Source: Flavobacterium sp. CG_23.5 (lineage in GTDB: Bacteria > Bacteroidota > Bacteroidia > Flavobacteriales > Flavobacteriaceae). Taken from it: 64,000 nt of DNA. Positions 46,526 to 56,138 of the stretch are shown here, piece by piece. Location: assembly GCF_017875765.1 (NCBI RefSeq), contig NZ_JAGGNA010000001.1, positions 1,139,001 through 1,203,000 on the forward strand. Reading direction: 5' to 3'. The notes below the pieces were generated by a model. The model saw nothing but the letters and a program-made list of their open reading frames with translations. It was not told the DNA's origin and did no database searches. The translations under genes and the position numbers were made by a program. The first letter of the stretch is position 1; every line of letters starts with the position of its first letter.

Positions 46526-47032
46526 ATGAGAAAAAATTTAAATTTCCAGAAATTCTTGTCTGTTTGCATCGCTATTGTCAGCTGTATGTTTATTTCAACA
46601 AGTTGTAATTCTCAAAAAAAAGAGAATAAAGAAACTTTCAATATGGCAGTTGCCAAAAAAGCTGTTGAGAAACAAAACACAATTTTTACTGAGGCAATGA
46701 ACAAAAGCGACTCGATAGCTGCAGCCAATTGCTACGCTACAGATGCAAAATTTATGCAGCCTAATGCAAAAGCTGCTGTTGGCAAAAATAATATTCTTCA
46801 CGTAATGTCGGCTTTTATGAAAATGGGAATGCCAAAACTCAGTTTGAAAACCATAGATGTTTGGGGAAATAGTGATTTGCTCTTATCCGAAGATGAATGG
46901 ACATTTACCGATAAAGACGGAAAAGAATTAGACCGAGGAAAGTCGTTAGTCGCTTGGAAAATGGAAGATGGAAAATGGAAAATGTTCCGTGACTGCTATA
47001 ATTCTGATATGCCAATGCCACAAGCTAAATAA
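46526..47032 (+). CDS. DUF4440 (SnoaL-like) lipoprotein
   Basis: A 168-aa protein with a lipoprotein signal peptide (MRKNLNFQKFLSVCIAIVSC, then MFISTSC with lipid Cys at C27). The mature part is a NTF2/SnoaL-like cone fold of the DUF4440 type: NDS-like KSDSIAAANCYATDAKFMQP, AAVGKNNILHVMSAF and WTFTDKDGKELDRGKSLVAWKMEDGKWKMFRD. DUF4440 proteins bind small molecules in a cavity; the ligand here is unknown. It is convergent with the Met-rich protein gene and shares a terminator with it. Confidence 0.85.
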   Translation: MRKNLNFQKFLSVCIAIVSCMFISTSCNSQKKENKETFNMAVAKKAVEKQNTIFTEAMNKSDSIAAANCYATDAKFMQPNAKAAVGKNNILHVMSAFMKMGMPKLSLKTIDVWGNSDLLLSEDEWTFTDKDGKELDRGKSLVAWKMEDGKWKMFRDCYNSDMPMPQAK

Positions 47033-47131
47033 ATTTATCCGTTTTCAGCAATGAATAATAAAATTATCAAAACTTTAAATTATATACCATGTTGGCTAAC
47101 TAATCTGAAGTTTCTACTACGGCATTAAAAT

Positions 47132-47172
47132 AAAAAAACCGAACCCATAAAATAACTGAGTTCGGTTTTTTT
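47132..47172. terminator. Bidirectional terminator
   Basis: AAAAAACCGAAC (47133-47144) and GTTCGGTTTTTT (47160-47171) form a 12-bp stem flanked by A/T runs, between the convergent DUF4440 and Met-rich genes. Confidence 0.85.
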
Positions 47173-47218
47173 AATTTCAACTTTTAAAATAAAATGCAGC
47201 TTCAAATTTTAAATCTTT

Positions 47219-47770
47219 CTACTTTTTGTTCATTTTTTCTTTTTCCATTTCCATTTTAGATTTGGTTTTCATCATCATCATTCCATTCATATCCATCATT
47301 TGACCGTTTTCAATCATCATAGATTTTCCGTTTTTCATTTTCACCATTCCGCTAGGAGAAACTACTGAACCATTACTTAATTTCATATCTTTTTGCATCA
47401 TCATCATTTTCCCATTTTTCATCATCATCATCTTCCCATTTTTCATGTGCACATAATCATTCATTTTGTTCATCATCATTCCATTCATAGCGATCATGTC
47501 CCCGTTTTTCATCATCATGGATTTTCCATTTTTCATTTTCACCATTCCGCTAGGGTAAACCATTGTGCCGTTACTCATTGTCATTTCTCTATTCATCATC
47601 ATCATTTTACCGTCCTTTACCATCATCATTTTACCGTCACTCATCATTACATGGTCCTTAATTTGCACAATTTTTGAATCATCCACCTTATTTTTATCAA
47701 TTTTGCTCTCATGAGCCATCACTCCCATGGAGAAAAAAGCAACCACCAATAACACAAATAAATTTTTCAT
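47219..47770 (-). CDS. Methionine-rich secreted protein (DUF6799-like)
   Basis: A 183-aa protein with a signal peptide (MKNLFVLLVVAFFSMGVMA, then HESK). About 50 of 183 residues are Met, mostly in runs of three or four (GKMMMMNREMTM, SMMMKNGDMIAMNGMMM). Two long repeats can be aligned: each has the NGTMVYPSGMVKMKNGKSMM-type block after MMMM-K-NG units. This matches the pattern of DUF6799. Clustered Met with Asn/Gly/Lys in a periplasmic protein suggests soft-metal (copper or silver) binding, but that is inference. It stands alone on the minus strand. Confidence 0.8.
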   Translation of the reverse strand: MKNLFVLLVVAFFSMGVMAHESKIDKNKVDDSKIVQIKDHVMMSDGKMMMVKDGKMMMMNREMTMSNGTMVYPSGMVKMKNGKSMMMKNGDMIAMNGMMMNKMNDYVHMKNGKMMMMKNGKMMMMQKDMKLSNGSVVSPSGMVKMKNGKSMMIENGQMMDMNGMMMMKTKSKMEMEKEKMNKK

Positions 47771-47938
47771 AACTTTTTGATTTTAAATTATTTAATTTTT
47801 TTTTTGACATATTAAAATTACAAAAAAAGTATATCAATTTACTGAAAAATAAAATTATAAAAATAATTTTAAAAACTGATGTTTAACAGCGTAGCCAATC
47901 ATAGTCAAAAGTGCACAATTAACAATATTCTATTATTG

Positions 47939-48235
47939 TTATACATTATCAATTTTGTGCTTTAATCTAACTTTAACTAGAAAAAATATAATTACGGTTA
48001 TAATTATCATAAAAACTACAAAGATGGAGTGTCTGAATATTTCAAGTTCATTTAAAAAATATTCCAAACAATGATGAAATAATAAGCTAGCTGCGATGTA
48101 ATTAGACATCCATGCATCTCTTTCTCCTTTGGTTAAATCCCCGAGTAATTTTTTACCTGTTTCGGTATATTTGGCATTTACAAATTCGACAGTTCGAACT
48201 TTTGTTTCGCTCGCAGTTAATAGTGGAGTTTCCAT
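47939..48235 (-). CDS. Small tail-anchored membrane protein
   Basis: A 98-aa frame with ATG start. Residues 1-65 are polar and helical (KLLGDLTKGERDAWMSNY), and 67-90 are a strong membrane helix (FRHSIFVVFMIIITVIIFFL) followed by VKVRLKHKI, so it is predicted to be C-terminally anchored. No family recognised. It is flanked by AT-rich DNA without other genes. The downstream gap is short and the upstream gap (48236-48626) is AT-rich and shows nothing I can name. Confidence 0.5.
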   Translation of the reverse strand: METPLLTASETKVRTVEFVNAKYTETGKKLLGDLTKGERDAWMSNYIAASLLFHHCLEYFLNELEIFRHSIFVVFMIIITVIIFFLVKVRLKHKIDNV

Positions 48236-48626
48236 CGATTTTTCTTTTTTACAAACTACCTATATAGTAAAGCACAAAGCAAATAAAAGTATCTTTTTCA
48301 TAATTTAAAAATTGAAGTTAATAATCTAAAAATTAAAAAAAGATCTGGGAAATTTAGGATTAAATTTAGCAATAAAAATTGACATATCACTTGCATTTTT
48401 TAAATTTATATTTTTTAAATATCTGAATATCAATTTTTTATAAAAAAATTAATGACTCTAAAAATAAAAAATGTCGATTTTAAAAAAGATCAAACAAAAA
48501 AATTATAAATACTAATGAAGATGGCATTTAATTCTGACAAAACGGTATGATTTTAGTGTCGAATACCTTAAATTAGCATTGGAAAATTAATACAATTACC
48601 AATTTTATAAACAACTACTTAATATC
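48236..48626. other. AT-rich gap, nothing recognised
   Basis: About 390 bp, strongly AT-rich, between divergent genes. No open frame longer than 60 codons, no clear repeat and only weak promoter-like TATATTTT words are visible. Confidence 0.6.
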
Positions 48627-49178
48627 ATGAAAATTAAAATTACGATTAGCTTACTCTTCTTCTTTAGCGTTCAACTTTTTTTTGCACAAGCTGTCAAAAA
48701 TGACTCTCTTCATTTCGCTGCGAATACCACGGTAATAACCACGATTACAACAACAAAAGACACTCTTAAAGTTACAGGAACTGGAATACTATTAAACAAA
48801 GACAACATCGCATTAAAAGAAGATGAAAGAGCTTTGAATGACAGATTAAGAGCTGAAAAAAAAGCACTAAAAGATGCTAAAAGAAGTGAGAACGAAAAAA
48901 AGGATTTTGAAAAAAAGCAAAGACGTTTTGAAAGACAACAAGACAAAATTGCCTCAAACGAAAGTTCTGTTGCTAAATTAAAAAGTAAACTTGCAAAAGA
49001 AAAAGAAAATTTTTCGAAACTTTCGGGAAGATTAGAATCAAAGAAAGCAAGAGGAAAACTTTCATCTACCAAAATTGAAAAAGAAAACATCAAAATAAGC
49101 AAAAGCCAGATAAAAATTAACAAATTAGAAGATGATTTGGAAAAAGCTGGAAATAAGCTCACTAAAAGCAGAAAATAG
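48627..49178 (+). CDS. Secreted coiled-coil protein of unknown function
   Basis: A 183-aa protein with a signal peptide (MKIKITISLLFFFSVQLFFA, then QAVK). From about residue 60 to the end it is almost all Lys/Glu/Arg/Leu with heptad spacing (LKDAKRSENEKKDFEKKQRR onward), a long coiled coil that may form a periplasmic rod or dimer. The Thr-rich stretch before it (TTVITTITTTKDT) is likely a flexible linker. No partner or enzymatic motif is seen. A UUCG-type terminator ends the gene. Confidence 0.75.
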   Translation: MKIKITISLLFFFSVQLFFAQAVKNDSLHFAANTTVITTITTTKDTLKVTGTGILLNKDNIALKEDERALNDRLRAEKKALKDAKRSENEKKDFEKKQRRFERQQDKIASNESSVAKLKSKLAKEKENFSKLSGRLESKKARGKLSSTKIEKENIKISKSQIKINKLEDDLEKAGNKLTKSRK

Positions 49179-49183
49179 CAAAT

Positions 49184-49208
49184 ACCACCTTCGGGTGGTT
49201 TTTTTTTT
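49184..49208 (+). terminator. Terminator with UUCG loop
   Basis: ACCACC, loop TTCG, GGTGGT (49184-49199) then a T-run, 6 bp after the coiled-coil gene stop. Confidence 0.92.
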
Positions 49209-49357
49209 GTGTAAAGAGAAACATCCCGAAGATAAATTATTTCTAATAGTAACTCTTTGCACTGATTTCAAAATTAGAGAAAAAGACAAAATTTAGTTCG
49301 AGAGCCACCAGAAAATGCTCCTAAAAAAATGATTACATTTGCATAAAAAAATAAAAG

Positions 49358-50614
49358 ATGCAACATATTATAGATCGATTTATCAGCTATGTAACCATCG
49401 ATACAGAATCTGACGCCAACTCTGAAACCACGCCAAGTACAGCCAAACAATGGGATCTGGCCAATAAACTCGTTGAGGAATTGAAAACTATTGGGATGCA
49501 AGACGTAACAATAGATGACAAAGCATACATCATGGCTACCTTGCCAAGTAATGTTATTCATGAAGTACCAACTATTGGATTCATTTCACACTTTGACACT
49601 ACACCCGATTTTACCGGAGCCAATGTAAAACCTCAAATTATTCCTAATTATGATGGTAAAGACATTGTGTTAAATGCAGAACAAAATATTATATTATCAC
49701 CTAATTATTTTAAAGATTTGTTATTGTACAAGGGACAAACGTTGATTACAACTGACGGCACAACCTTGTTAGGTGCCGATGATAAAGCTGGAATAACCGA
49801 AATTGTTACCGCAATGGAGTTCCTAATTAAAAATCCAGAAATCAAACACGGAAAAATCAGAGTAGGTTTTACACCTGATGAAGAAATTGGTCGTGGTGCA
49901 CATCATTTTGATGTAGATAAATTCGGAGCTGAATGGGCGTATACTATGGATGGTAGCCAAATAGGTGAACTGGAATATGAGAATTTTAATGCGGCTGGTG
50001 CCAAAATTATTTTGAAAGGAAAAAGTGTTCACCCTGGCTATGCCAAAGGAAAGATGATTAATTCCATGTTGATTGCCAATGATTTCCTCAATCAACTGCC
50101 TCTAGGTGAAACTCCAGAAGAAACTAAAGGATACGAAGGATTTTTTCATGTACACCATTTAACCGGAAGTATTGAAGAAACAGTTTTGGAACTTATTATA
50201 AGAGATCATAACAAGAAAAAATTTGAAAAACGTAAAGAATTAATTGAGAAAATTACCAAAAAAATCAATAAAAAATTTGCGAAACAATTTGGTGAGGATA
50301 TTGTTGTAACCGAAATAAAAGACCAATATTACAATATGAAAGAAAAGGTATTGCCTGTAAAACATATTGTAGATATTGCAGAGAAAGCCATGAAAGAAAT
50401 AGGTATTAAACCGCTTATTAAGCCCATTCGAGGCGGAACTGACGGTTCTCAATTATCTTATAAAGGATTGCCTTGTCCTAATATTTTTGCGGGTGGACAT
50501 AATTTTCACGGGAAATACGAATACGTTCCAGTAGAAAGCATGCAAAAAGCAGTTGAAGTAATTGTAAAAATTGCGGAATTAACAGCAATTGGCGATTTCT
50601 CTAAAAGTAAATAA
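49358..50614 (+). CDS. pepT: Peptidase T (tripeptide aminopeptidase)
   Basis: A 418-aa cytosolic M20 metallopeptidase that removes N-terminal residues from tripeptides. The PepT marks are present: [20 protein letters not shown] (first zinc His and Asp), [13 protein letters not shown] (bridging Asp), [10 protein letters not shown] (catalytic Glu pair) and [10 protein letters not shown] (last zinc His). The insert for dimerisation occupies about residues 205-330. A TACATTTG box at 49334-49341 precedes the ATG by 17 bp. Confidence 0.95.
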   Translation: MQHIIDRFISYVTIDTESDANSETTPSTAKQWDLANKLVEELKTIGMQDVTIDDKAYIMATLPSNVIHEVPTIGFISHFDTTPDFTGANVKPQIIPNYDGKDIVLNAEQNIILSPNYFKDLLLYKGQTLITTDGTTLLGADDKAGITEIVTAMEFLIKNPEIKHGKIRVGFTPDEEIGRGAHHFDVDKFGAEWAYTMDGSQIGELEYENFNAAGAKIILKGKSVHPGYAKGKMINSMLIANDFLNQLPLGETPEETKGYEGFFHVHHLTGSIEETVLELIIRDHNKKKFEKRKELIEKITKKINKKFAKQFGEDIVVTEIKDQYYNMKEKVLPVKHIVDIAEKAMKEIGIKPLIKPIRGGTDGSQLSYKGLPCPNIFAGGHNFHGKYEYVPVESMQKAVEVIVKIAELTAIGDFSKSK

Positions 50615-50730
50615 TGATAATTTAGTAACATCTGAAATTTAGTTTCTTATTCGCGACAAAATCAATAATTTGTCAAAAAAAATAAACAGAAGTGTATCAA
50701 TACATATCGAATATATCATAAATACAAAGG

Positions 50731-50765
50731 AAAAAAAAGTCTCATGAAAATGAGACTTTTTTTTT
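50731..50765 (+). terminator. Terminator after pepT
   Basis: AAAAGTCTCAT (50735-50745), GAAA loop, ATGAGACTTTT (50750-50760) with A- and T-runs on both sides. The remaining 395-bp gap to the next gene is AT-rich; apart from this hairpin I see no feature in it. Confidence 0.9.
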
Positions 50766-51009
50766 GCATATTTTCGGAGTATTCAACAAATGATTTCATC
50801 ATTTCCTCTTTACATCGAATCTTACATACATTAAAATCACTAAAACTACATTAATTAAAAAAACACCTTTTGAAAAAATAAACAAACTTAACATTGGCGC
50901 ACCAATAAAAATGCTTAAATTTAATAACATTTTATTAACCATTCGTTAATACCTGTGGTAATCAATTTTATTCATGTTAAAAAAATAATTTAAAATAATA
51001 CGTAACGTT

Positions 51010-51516
51010 ATGGTAGTAAAAAAAGAAGAAACTGAAGTACAAAAAGCGCCTGAAGTAATTGAGTCAGTTAGTCCAATTAAAACTAACAAAATAACAGCAG
51101 CTAGTGCAACTGGACAACCTAGTGTAGTTGTTGAAAATACTTCTACAGAAAAAAAAGTCCCAGTAAAAGCACCTGCAAAAATTCCAACAAAAGTAGCGGT
51201 AAAAGTCCCAATAAAAGCGCCAGTAGAAGATAAGACGGCTAACGAAGCGGGCGAAAATTCTATTGATGAAACTAAAGAACTAGATAAAAAAAAGAAGAAA
51301 AAAAGCAAAACTGACATGAAACAAAAATCAAAAGACAAGGCTAAAAAGGCCGATGCAAAAGAAAAAGCGAAACAAAAAGCTAAGGCAAAAGCGAAAAAAG
51401 CAAAAAAAGCAAAAAAAGACAAAGCAAAAAAAGCTAAGGTAAAAGCGAAAATAAAAGCGAAAAAAGCCAAAGCAAAATCTAAAAAAGCGAAGAAAAATAA
51501 AAAGAATAAAAAATAA
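51010..51516 (+). CDS. Histone H1-like Lys/Ala-rich basic protein
   Basis: A 168-aa protein in two parts. Residues 1-95 are Val/Pro/Thr/Lys-rich and of mixed charge (KVPVKAPAKIPTKVAVKVPI), low-complexity. Residues from about 96 to the end are built almost only from Lys and Ala with some Asp/Ser/Gln (KAKQKAKAKAKKAKKAKK-type repeats). This matches the basic tail of bacterial H1-like proteins such as Hc1/HctB and PAKKA-repeat proteins that compact DNA or bind RNA. No signal peptide. It is flanked by a terminator on each side, so it is a single-gene unit. DNA binding is inferred from composition. Confidence 0.75.
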   Translation: MVVKKEETEVQKAPEVIESVSPIKTNKITAASATGQPSVVVENTSTEKKVPVKAPAKIPTKVAVKVPIKAPVEDKTANEAGENSIDETKELDKKKKKKSKTDMKQKSKDKAKKADAKEKAKQKAKAKAKKAKKAKKDKAKKAKVKAKIKAKKAKAKSKKAKKNKKNKK

Positions 51517-51532
51517 TCTACTTATTTTCTTT

Positions 51533-51572
51533 AAAAAAGTCCCAATCCGAAATATCGGTTGGGACTTTTTTA
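51533..51572. terminator. Bidirectional terminator between H1-like and yajC genes
   Basis: AAAAAAGTCCCAA and TTGGGACTTTTTT form the outer stem, with CCGA-AATA-TCGG nested inside, between convergent genes. Confidence 0.9.
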
Positions 51573-51589
51573 TAAATATAAAAACTGAA

Positions 51590-51874
51590 TTATTTTTTTA
51601 CTACTGCAGTATTTAGAGCCGCACTCATTTCCATTGAAATAGCGGAACGCTCCATTTTTAATTTTCCTGACATAGTCTCAACAATAACCGTTGTATCCCC
51701 AAGCTCAGAAACTTTTCCATGAAGACCACTTTTTGTAATAATCTTATCGCCTACTTTCAAAGTACTTTCAAATTCTTTTTCGCTTTTAGCTTTCTTTTGT
51801 TGTGGTCTAATCATGAAGAAATAAATCACCACAAACATTAATAGAAACGGCGCAAATTGAGTTAATTGTCCCAT
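51590..51874 (-). CDS. yajC: YajC, SecDF-associated subunit
   Basis: A 94-aa protein with one membrane helix (FAPFLLMFVVIYFFMIRPQQ, about 7-26), then the conserved basic KKAKSEKEFESTLKVGD and the beta domain IITKSGLHGKVSELGD that define YajC. It joins SecD and SecF in the inner membrane to help Sec export. It sits 33 bp downstream of nusB and is likely co-transcribed with it. Confidence 0.95.
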   Translation of the reverse strand: MGQLTQFAPFLLMFVVIYFFMIRPQQKKAKSEKEFESTLKVGDKIITKSGLHGKVSELGDTTVIVETMSGKLKMERSAISMEMSAALNTAVVKK

Positions 51875-51906
51875 AATTTTAAATTCTCTTTTTTTGTTTA
51901 TAAATA

Positions 51907-52851
51907 TTACATTAAACCACGACCGGCTTTAATCATTTTTTTATTAGCCTGCAGCTCTTTTACTAAATTATCTAAAATTCCGTTGATAAAAATACTACTT
52001 TTTGGAGTAGAATACTCTTTAGCAACTTCTAAATATTCGTTAAGCGTAACTTTTACTGGAATCGATGGAAATTTTAGAAATTCACAGATAGCCATTTTAA
52101 GAATAATGGTGTCAATTTCAGCAATTCTGTCGCTGTCCCAATTTGGCGTTTTATCAACATATTCTTTAGCAAATTCCGTTTCATTCAAGACCGTTTTTCT
52201 AAACAAATCTCTAACAAAATCTTTGTCCTCGTTGTCTTTATACAATTTTGGAACTCTGAAATTGTCATTTTCACCAGATTTAATAGCTTTCAGTTGTTTG
52301 ATGATATGAGTATTAACCAATGGAATATCGTCCACCCAAGTTAATTTATCATCTTCTAAATATTCATATAATTTTTCATTAGGGACAATTACATCCATAA
52401 ATAAATCAACAATAAACTGTTTATCTTCTTCGAATGTGTTGATTGAATTGCTCATGTATTTTCCATACAACTCACTTGACTTTATATCATTAAGAAGTAA
52501 TAAAATATAATCATCGTTCAATGTCCAATTGTCAATTTTACGATTTTCAAGAGCAATACTTAGTGAATTGTTTTCTGAAAGAATTTGAAAAATACTATTT
52601 TTAATAAATTTTTCATTTGGCTTACGCTCTTCTGGAGTGGCAAGATGTTTCAGAGACGATTTATGTAAAAAGATCGTTTCTTTTTTACAAATTTCAATCA
52701 GGGAAGAAAGCATTATTAGGTATAAATCTTGAATATTGTCGATACTATAAAAAAGAAATTTTTCTTCTTTTTCAAGATTATCAGAACCATTTTGATGCAT
52801 CGCATAAATGGATTGCATAACTTTGACGCGGATGTGTCTTCTATTTACCAC
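51907..52851 (-). CDS. nusB: Transcription antitermination factor NusB
   Basis: A 314-aa protein, twice the length of E. coli NusB. It begins MVNRRHIRVKVMQSIYAMHQ, the NusB RNA-binding helix, and the C-terminal half (about 180-305) carries the rest of the NusB fold, including DRIAEIDTIILKMAICEFLK and LNEYLEVAKEYSTPKSS, followed by FINGILDNL. The middle of about 150 extra residues is a Bacteroidota-type insertion. It takes part in rRNA antitermination with NusE/S10. yajC follows directly downstream. Confidence 0.93.
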   Translation of the reverse strand: MVNRRHIRVKVMQSIYAMHQNGSDNLEKEEKFLFYSIDNIQDLYLIMLSSLIEICKKETIFLHKSSLKHLATPEERKPNEKFIKNSIFQILSENNSLSIALENRKIDNWTLNDDYILLLLNDIKSSELYGKYMSNSINTFEEDKQFIVDLFMDVIVPNEKLYEYLEDDKLTWVDDIPLVNTHIIKQLKAIKSGENDNFRVPKLYKDNEDKDFVRDLFRKTVLNETEFAKEYVDKTPNWDSDRIAEIDTIILKMAICEFLKFPSIPVKVTLNEYLEVAKEYSTPKSSIFINGILDNLVKELQANKKMIKAGRGLM

Positions 52852-53003
52852 CTTGTAAGAACTTTATTAATTAGTTTGCAAAAATAAGAATTTCATCCTT
52901 GTAAATAAAATTAAAAGACCTTTTTTTAAAAGTAATCAGTATTCAGTCTCGGTTTCCAGTTCTATCTGAACTCTGCGACTGAACACTGCTTATTAACTAT
53001 TTT

Positions 53004-54104
53004 CTATCTATTCTCTATCTTTCTTTGATCAATACGATTTTGAGCTATAGTCAAAGCCGCATGATGCGTTGTAATTCCATTAGCAATTGCGAACGCAAAA
53101 ATCTCCAGCGTTGTATTGTAAATATTCTCTGTTTTACGCATGATTTCCGCTTTGTCATAATGCGCTAATTCTGCATAAACATTAATAATACCACCAGCAT
53201 TAATCAAAAAATCAGGAGCGTAAAGAATACCTCTTTCTTGCAAAATAGCACCGTGAATATTCTCATTTGCTAATTGGTTATTCGCAGCACCAGCAATTAC
53301 TTTCGCTTTTATTTTATGTACAGTAGCATCATTTATCGTTGCTCCCATCGCACAAGGCGCATAAATATCAACATCAGCAGTATATAAATCATCACCTGTG
53401 AATATTGTGGCACCGTATTTAGATCCAACTTCGTACAATTTTTCTTCATTAATATCTGCGATGGTAACTATTGCACCTTCTTTTGTCAAATAATCAACTA
53501 AAGTTTCTCCAACGTGACCAATTCCTTGTACCAATACTTTTTTCCCGTTAAGTACATCCGAACCAAATTGCTGTTTCGCAGCTGCTTTCATACCAAGATA
53601 TACTCCGTAAGCGGTCACAGGTGATGGATTTCCAGAACCGCCTCTTGATTCAGAAATTCCTGTCACATAAGGCGTCACGTCTCTGACGATATCCATATCT
53701 GCGGTCTCCATCCCTACATCTTCGGCAGTAATATATCTTCCGCTTAGTGAATGTACAAACTCACCAAACTTACGCATCAACTCAGGAGTTTTTTGGGTTT
53801 TGGCATCGCCAATGATAACTGCCTTACCTCCACCAATATTCAGTCCTGTAATGGCTGCTTTATAAGTCATACCACGAGAAAGTCGCAATACGTCATTTAA
53901 AGCTTCCCATTCATTGGCATAATTATACATGCGAGTACCGCCTAAAGCAGGCCCCATAACCGAATTATGAATACCAATAATTGCTTTTAAACCTGTATCT
54001 TTGTCGTTGCAAAATACAATTTGTTCGTGATCATCAAATGATAATTGACCAAAAACGGGATCCATTTTTTGAAGTTCCTTTCCAGTTGTGAAAGCTGCAT
54101 TCAT
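53004..54104 (-). CDS. Leucine/valine-type amino acid dehydrogenase
   Basis: A 366-aa NAD-dependent enzyme of the Glu/Leu/Phe/Val dehydrogenase family. The substrate domain has GPALGGTRMY and K82 and K94 (GGGKAVIIGD, catalytic Lys), and the Rossmann domain GIGHVGETLVDYLTKEGA. It reversibly deaminates a branched-chain amino acid to its 2-oxo acid, the entry to the branched-chain 2-oxoacid dehydrogenase. Leucine, valine or phenylalanine preference cannot be decided from sequence alone, although leucine dehydrogenase is most likely in this group. It precedes nusB on the same strand by about 150 bp. Confidence 0.93.
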   Translation of the reverse strand: MNAAFTTGKELQKMDPVFGQLSFDDHEQIVFCNDKDTGLKAIIGIHNSVMGPALGGTRMYNYANEWEALNDVLRLSRGMTYKAAITGLNIGGGKAVIIGDAKTQKTPELMRKFGEFVHSLSGRYITAEDVGMETADMDIVRDVTPYVTGISESRGGSGNPSPVTAYGVYLGMKAAAKQQFGSDVLNGKKVLVQGIGHVGETLVDYLTKEGAIVTIADINEEKLYEVGSKYGATIFTGDDLYTADVDIYAPCAMGATINDATVHKIKAKVIAGAANNQLANENIHGAILQERGILYAPDFLINAGGIINVYAELAHYDKAEIMRKTENIYNTTLEIFAFAIANGITTHHAALTIAQNRIDQRKIENR

Positions 54105-54306
54105 AGTATTAATTTTTATAGTGATAAAATTATGAATTTGTCAAAAAGACAAATCAAATTTACATAAAAAATAAATATACACTAATTTTTAAGCTTAAAT
54201 TTATTGATATGATAATTATCAGACTAAAATATTAATTTTACAGATTATTAAAAACTGAATGAAATTCAAAAAATAAAACTATTTCAATAAAGAATATCTT
54301 AAAAAA

Positions 54307-56067
54307 ATGAAAGAATTACGCTATTTAAATAAATACTTTGTCAAATACAAATACAGTTTTTCTCTTGGTATTTTATTTACCATCATCGCACAAATATTTT
54401 CTTTGTTTACACCAAAATTAATTAGCAAATCCTTCAAAGTAATTGAATCTTATTCTAAAGATAAAAACGTAGCCATTTCGGTGATTCGTGAAGAATTAAT
54501 TTCGAATATTTTACTGATAATTGCGACTACTATTGTTGCTGGTTTTCTTACTTTTTTGATGAGACAAACCTTAATTGTTATGTCGCGACACATTGAATTC
54601 GATTTGAAAAATGAAGTCTTTAGACAATATGAAAACTTATCACAGAATTTCTACAAACAAAACCGTACCGGCGATTTAATGAACCGCATTAGCGAGGATG
54701 TTTCAAAAGTAAGAATGTATGTAGGCCCTGCCGTTATGTACACCATAAATACTTTTATTCGTTTTACAATTGTGATCGTATATATGTATAACGTATCGCC
54801 ACGATTGACTTTGTATACTATTCTTCCTCTACCCATATTATCATTTTGTATCTTCAAATTAAGCTCGGAAATCAATATACGAAGTACCATTTTCCAGCAA
54901 TATTTATCAAAAGTTTCCAGTTTCTCTCAAGAAATATTTTCGGGAATTCGAGTTATAAAAGCCTACTCATTGGAAGATCAGCACCAAAACAACATGGTGG
55001 ATTTAGCGAATGAGAGCAAAAGCAAAAGTTTAAACTTAGCCAAAGTGCAATCACTATTTGGACCATTGATGTTGGCGCTGATAGGAATAAGCAACTTAGT
55101 GGTGATTTATTTTGGTGGATTAATGTACATTGATGGCACCATAAAAAGTATTGGAACCATAGCAGAATTTATTTTGTATGTCAACATGCTTACTTGGCCA
55201 GTGGCATCATTAGGTTGGGTTTCGTCAATGGTGCAAGAAGCCGAAGCTTCTCAAAAACGTCTCAATGAATTTCTTAAAATTGAACCCGAAATAAAAAATA
55301 ATAACCCTAAAAAATCTATTATTGAAGGCACAATTTCTTTCGAAAATGTAAGTTACACTTACGAAGACACCAATATTCAAGCTTTAAAAAATGTAACTTT
55401 TACGGTCAAAAAAGGGGAAACATTAGCAATTCTTGGAAAAACAGGATCAGGAAAATCAACTATTTCCTCTTTAATCTCTCGATTATATGACGTAACGAGT
55501 GGAAAATTAAATATCGACGGAAATGAAATAAGCACAGTCAATCTTTATGACTTGCGAAATAGCATTGGAATCGTGCCACAAGATGCCTTCTTATTTTCGG
55601 ATAGTATCAAAAACAACATTAAGTTTGGTAAAGAAAATGCTACCGATCAAGAAGTAGAAACAGCTGCAAAAAATGCGGTGGTTCATGACAACATCCTTGG
55701 TTTCAATAAACAATACGATACCATATTAGGCGAAAGAGGAATCACGCTTTCCGGAGGTCAAAAACAGCGCGTTTCTATAGCCCGAGCGATTATCAAAAAC
55801 CCTCCAATTTTACTTTTTGACGATTGTTTATCCGCTGTTGATACGGAAACCGAAGAAGCGATTTTGAACAATTTATTTGAAATTTGCAAGGATAAAACGA
55901 CCATTATTGTAAGTCACCGAGTTTCATCTGCTAAAAATGCTGATAATATTATCATTCTTGAGGATGGAAAAATTATCCAACAAGGTTCTCATAATCAATT
56001 GATAAATCAAGAAGGATACTATGCCTCCTTATATTTAAAACAACTTTCGGAAAAAGAATTGCTTTAA
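54307..56067 (+). CDS. ABC exporter, MsbA-like (fused membrane and ATPase domains)
   Basis: A 586-aa half-transporter. Residues 1-330 hold six membrane helices of the type I exporter fold, and 340-586 the ATPase: Walker A GKTGSGKST (about 379), Q-loop VPQDAFLF, signature LSGGQKQRVSIARAI, Walker B LLFDDCLSAVD and switch His in IVSHR. The position of the catalytic Glu after Walker B is Asp (D506), as in the degenerate site of some heterodimeric exporters. No second half-transporter gene is near, so it may be a homodimer with slow ATPase or pair with a distant gene. Lipid or drug substrate unknown. Confidence 0.92.
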   Translation: MKELRYLNKYFVKYKYSFSLGILFTIIAQIFSLFTPKLISKSFKVIESYSKDKNVAISVIREELISNILLIIATTIVAGFLTFLMRQTLIVMSRHIEFDLKNEVFRQYENLSQNFYKQNRTGDLMNRISEDVSKVRMYVGPAVMYTINTFIRFTIVIVYMYNVSPRLTLYTILPLPILSFCIFKLSSEINIRSTIFQQYLSKVSSFSQEIFSGIRVIKAYSLEDQHQNNMVDLANESKSKSLNLAKVQSLFGPLMLALIGISNLVVIYFGGLMYIDGTIKSIGTIAEFILYVNMLTWPVASLGWVSSMVQEAEASQKRLNEFLKIEPEIKNNNPKKSIIEGTISFENVSYTYEDTNIQALKNVTFTVKKGETLAILGKTGSGKSTISSLISRLYDVTSGKLNIDGNEISTVNLYDLRNSIGIVPQDAFLFSDSIKNNIKFGKENATDQEVETAAKNAVVHDNILGFNKQYDTILGERGITLSGGQKQRVSIARAIIKNPPILLFDDCLSAVDTETEEAILNNLFEICKDKTTIIVSHRVSSAKNADNIIILEDGKIIQQGSHNQLINQEGYYASLYLKQLSEKELL

Positions 56068-56138
56068 TTGTTGTGTAATACATATATTTTTTAGATTTTT
56101 GAGTACTACTTAACAACCATAAATTGACAGAAAGGATT

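Noticed and set aside
47393..47677. A His-rich frame opposite the Met-rich gene
   Set aside because: It is the complement of the ATG-rich repeat (CAT codons); the Met-rich strand has a signal peptide and the repeat logic of a real protein.
50946..51470. A Phe/Ala-rich frame opposite the H1-like gene
   Set aside because: It is the antisense of Lys/Ala codons and has no independent support.
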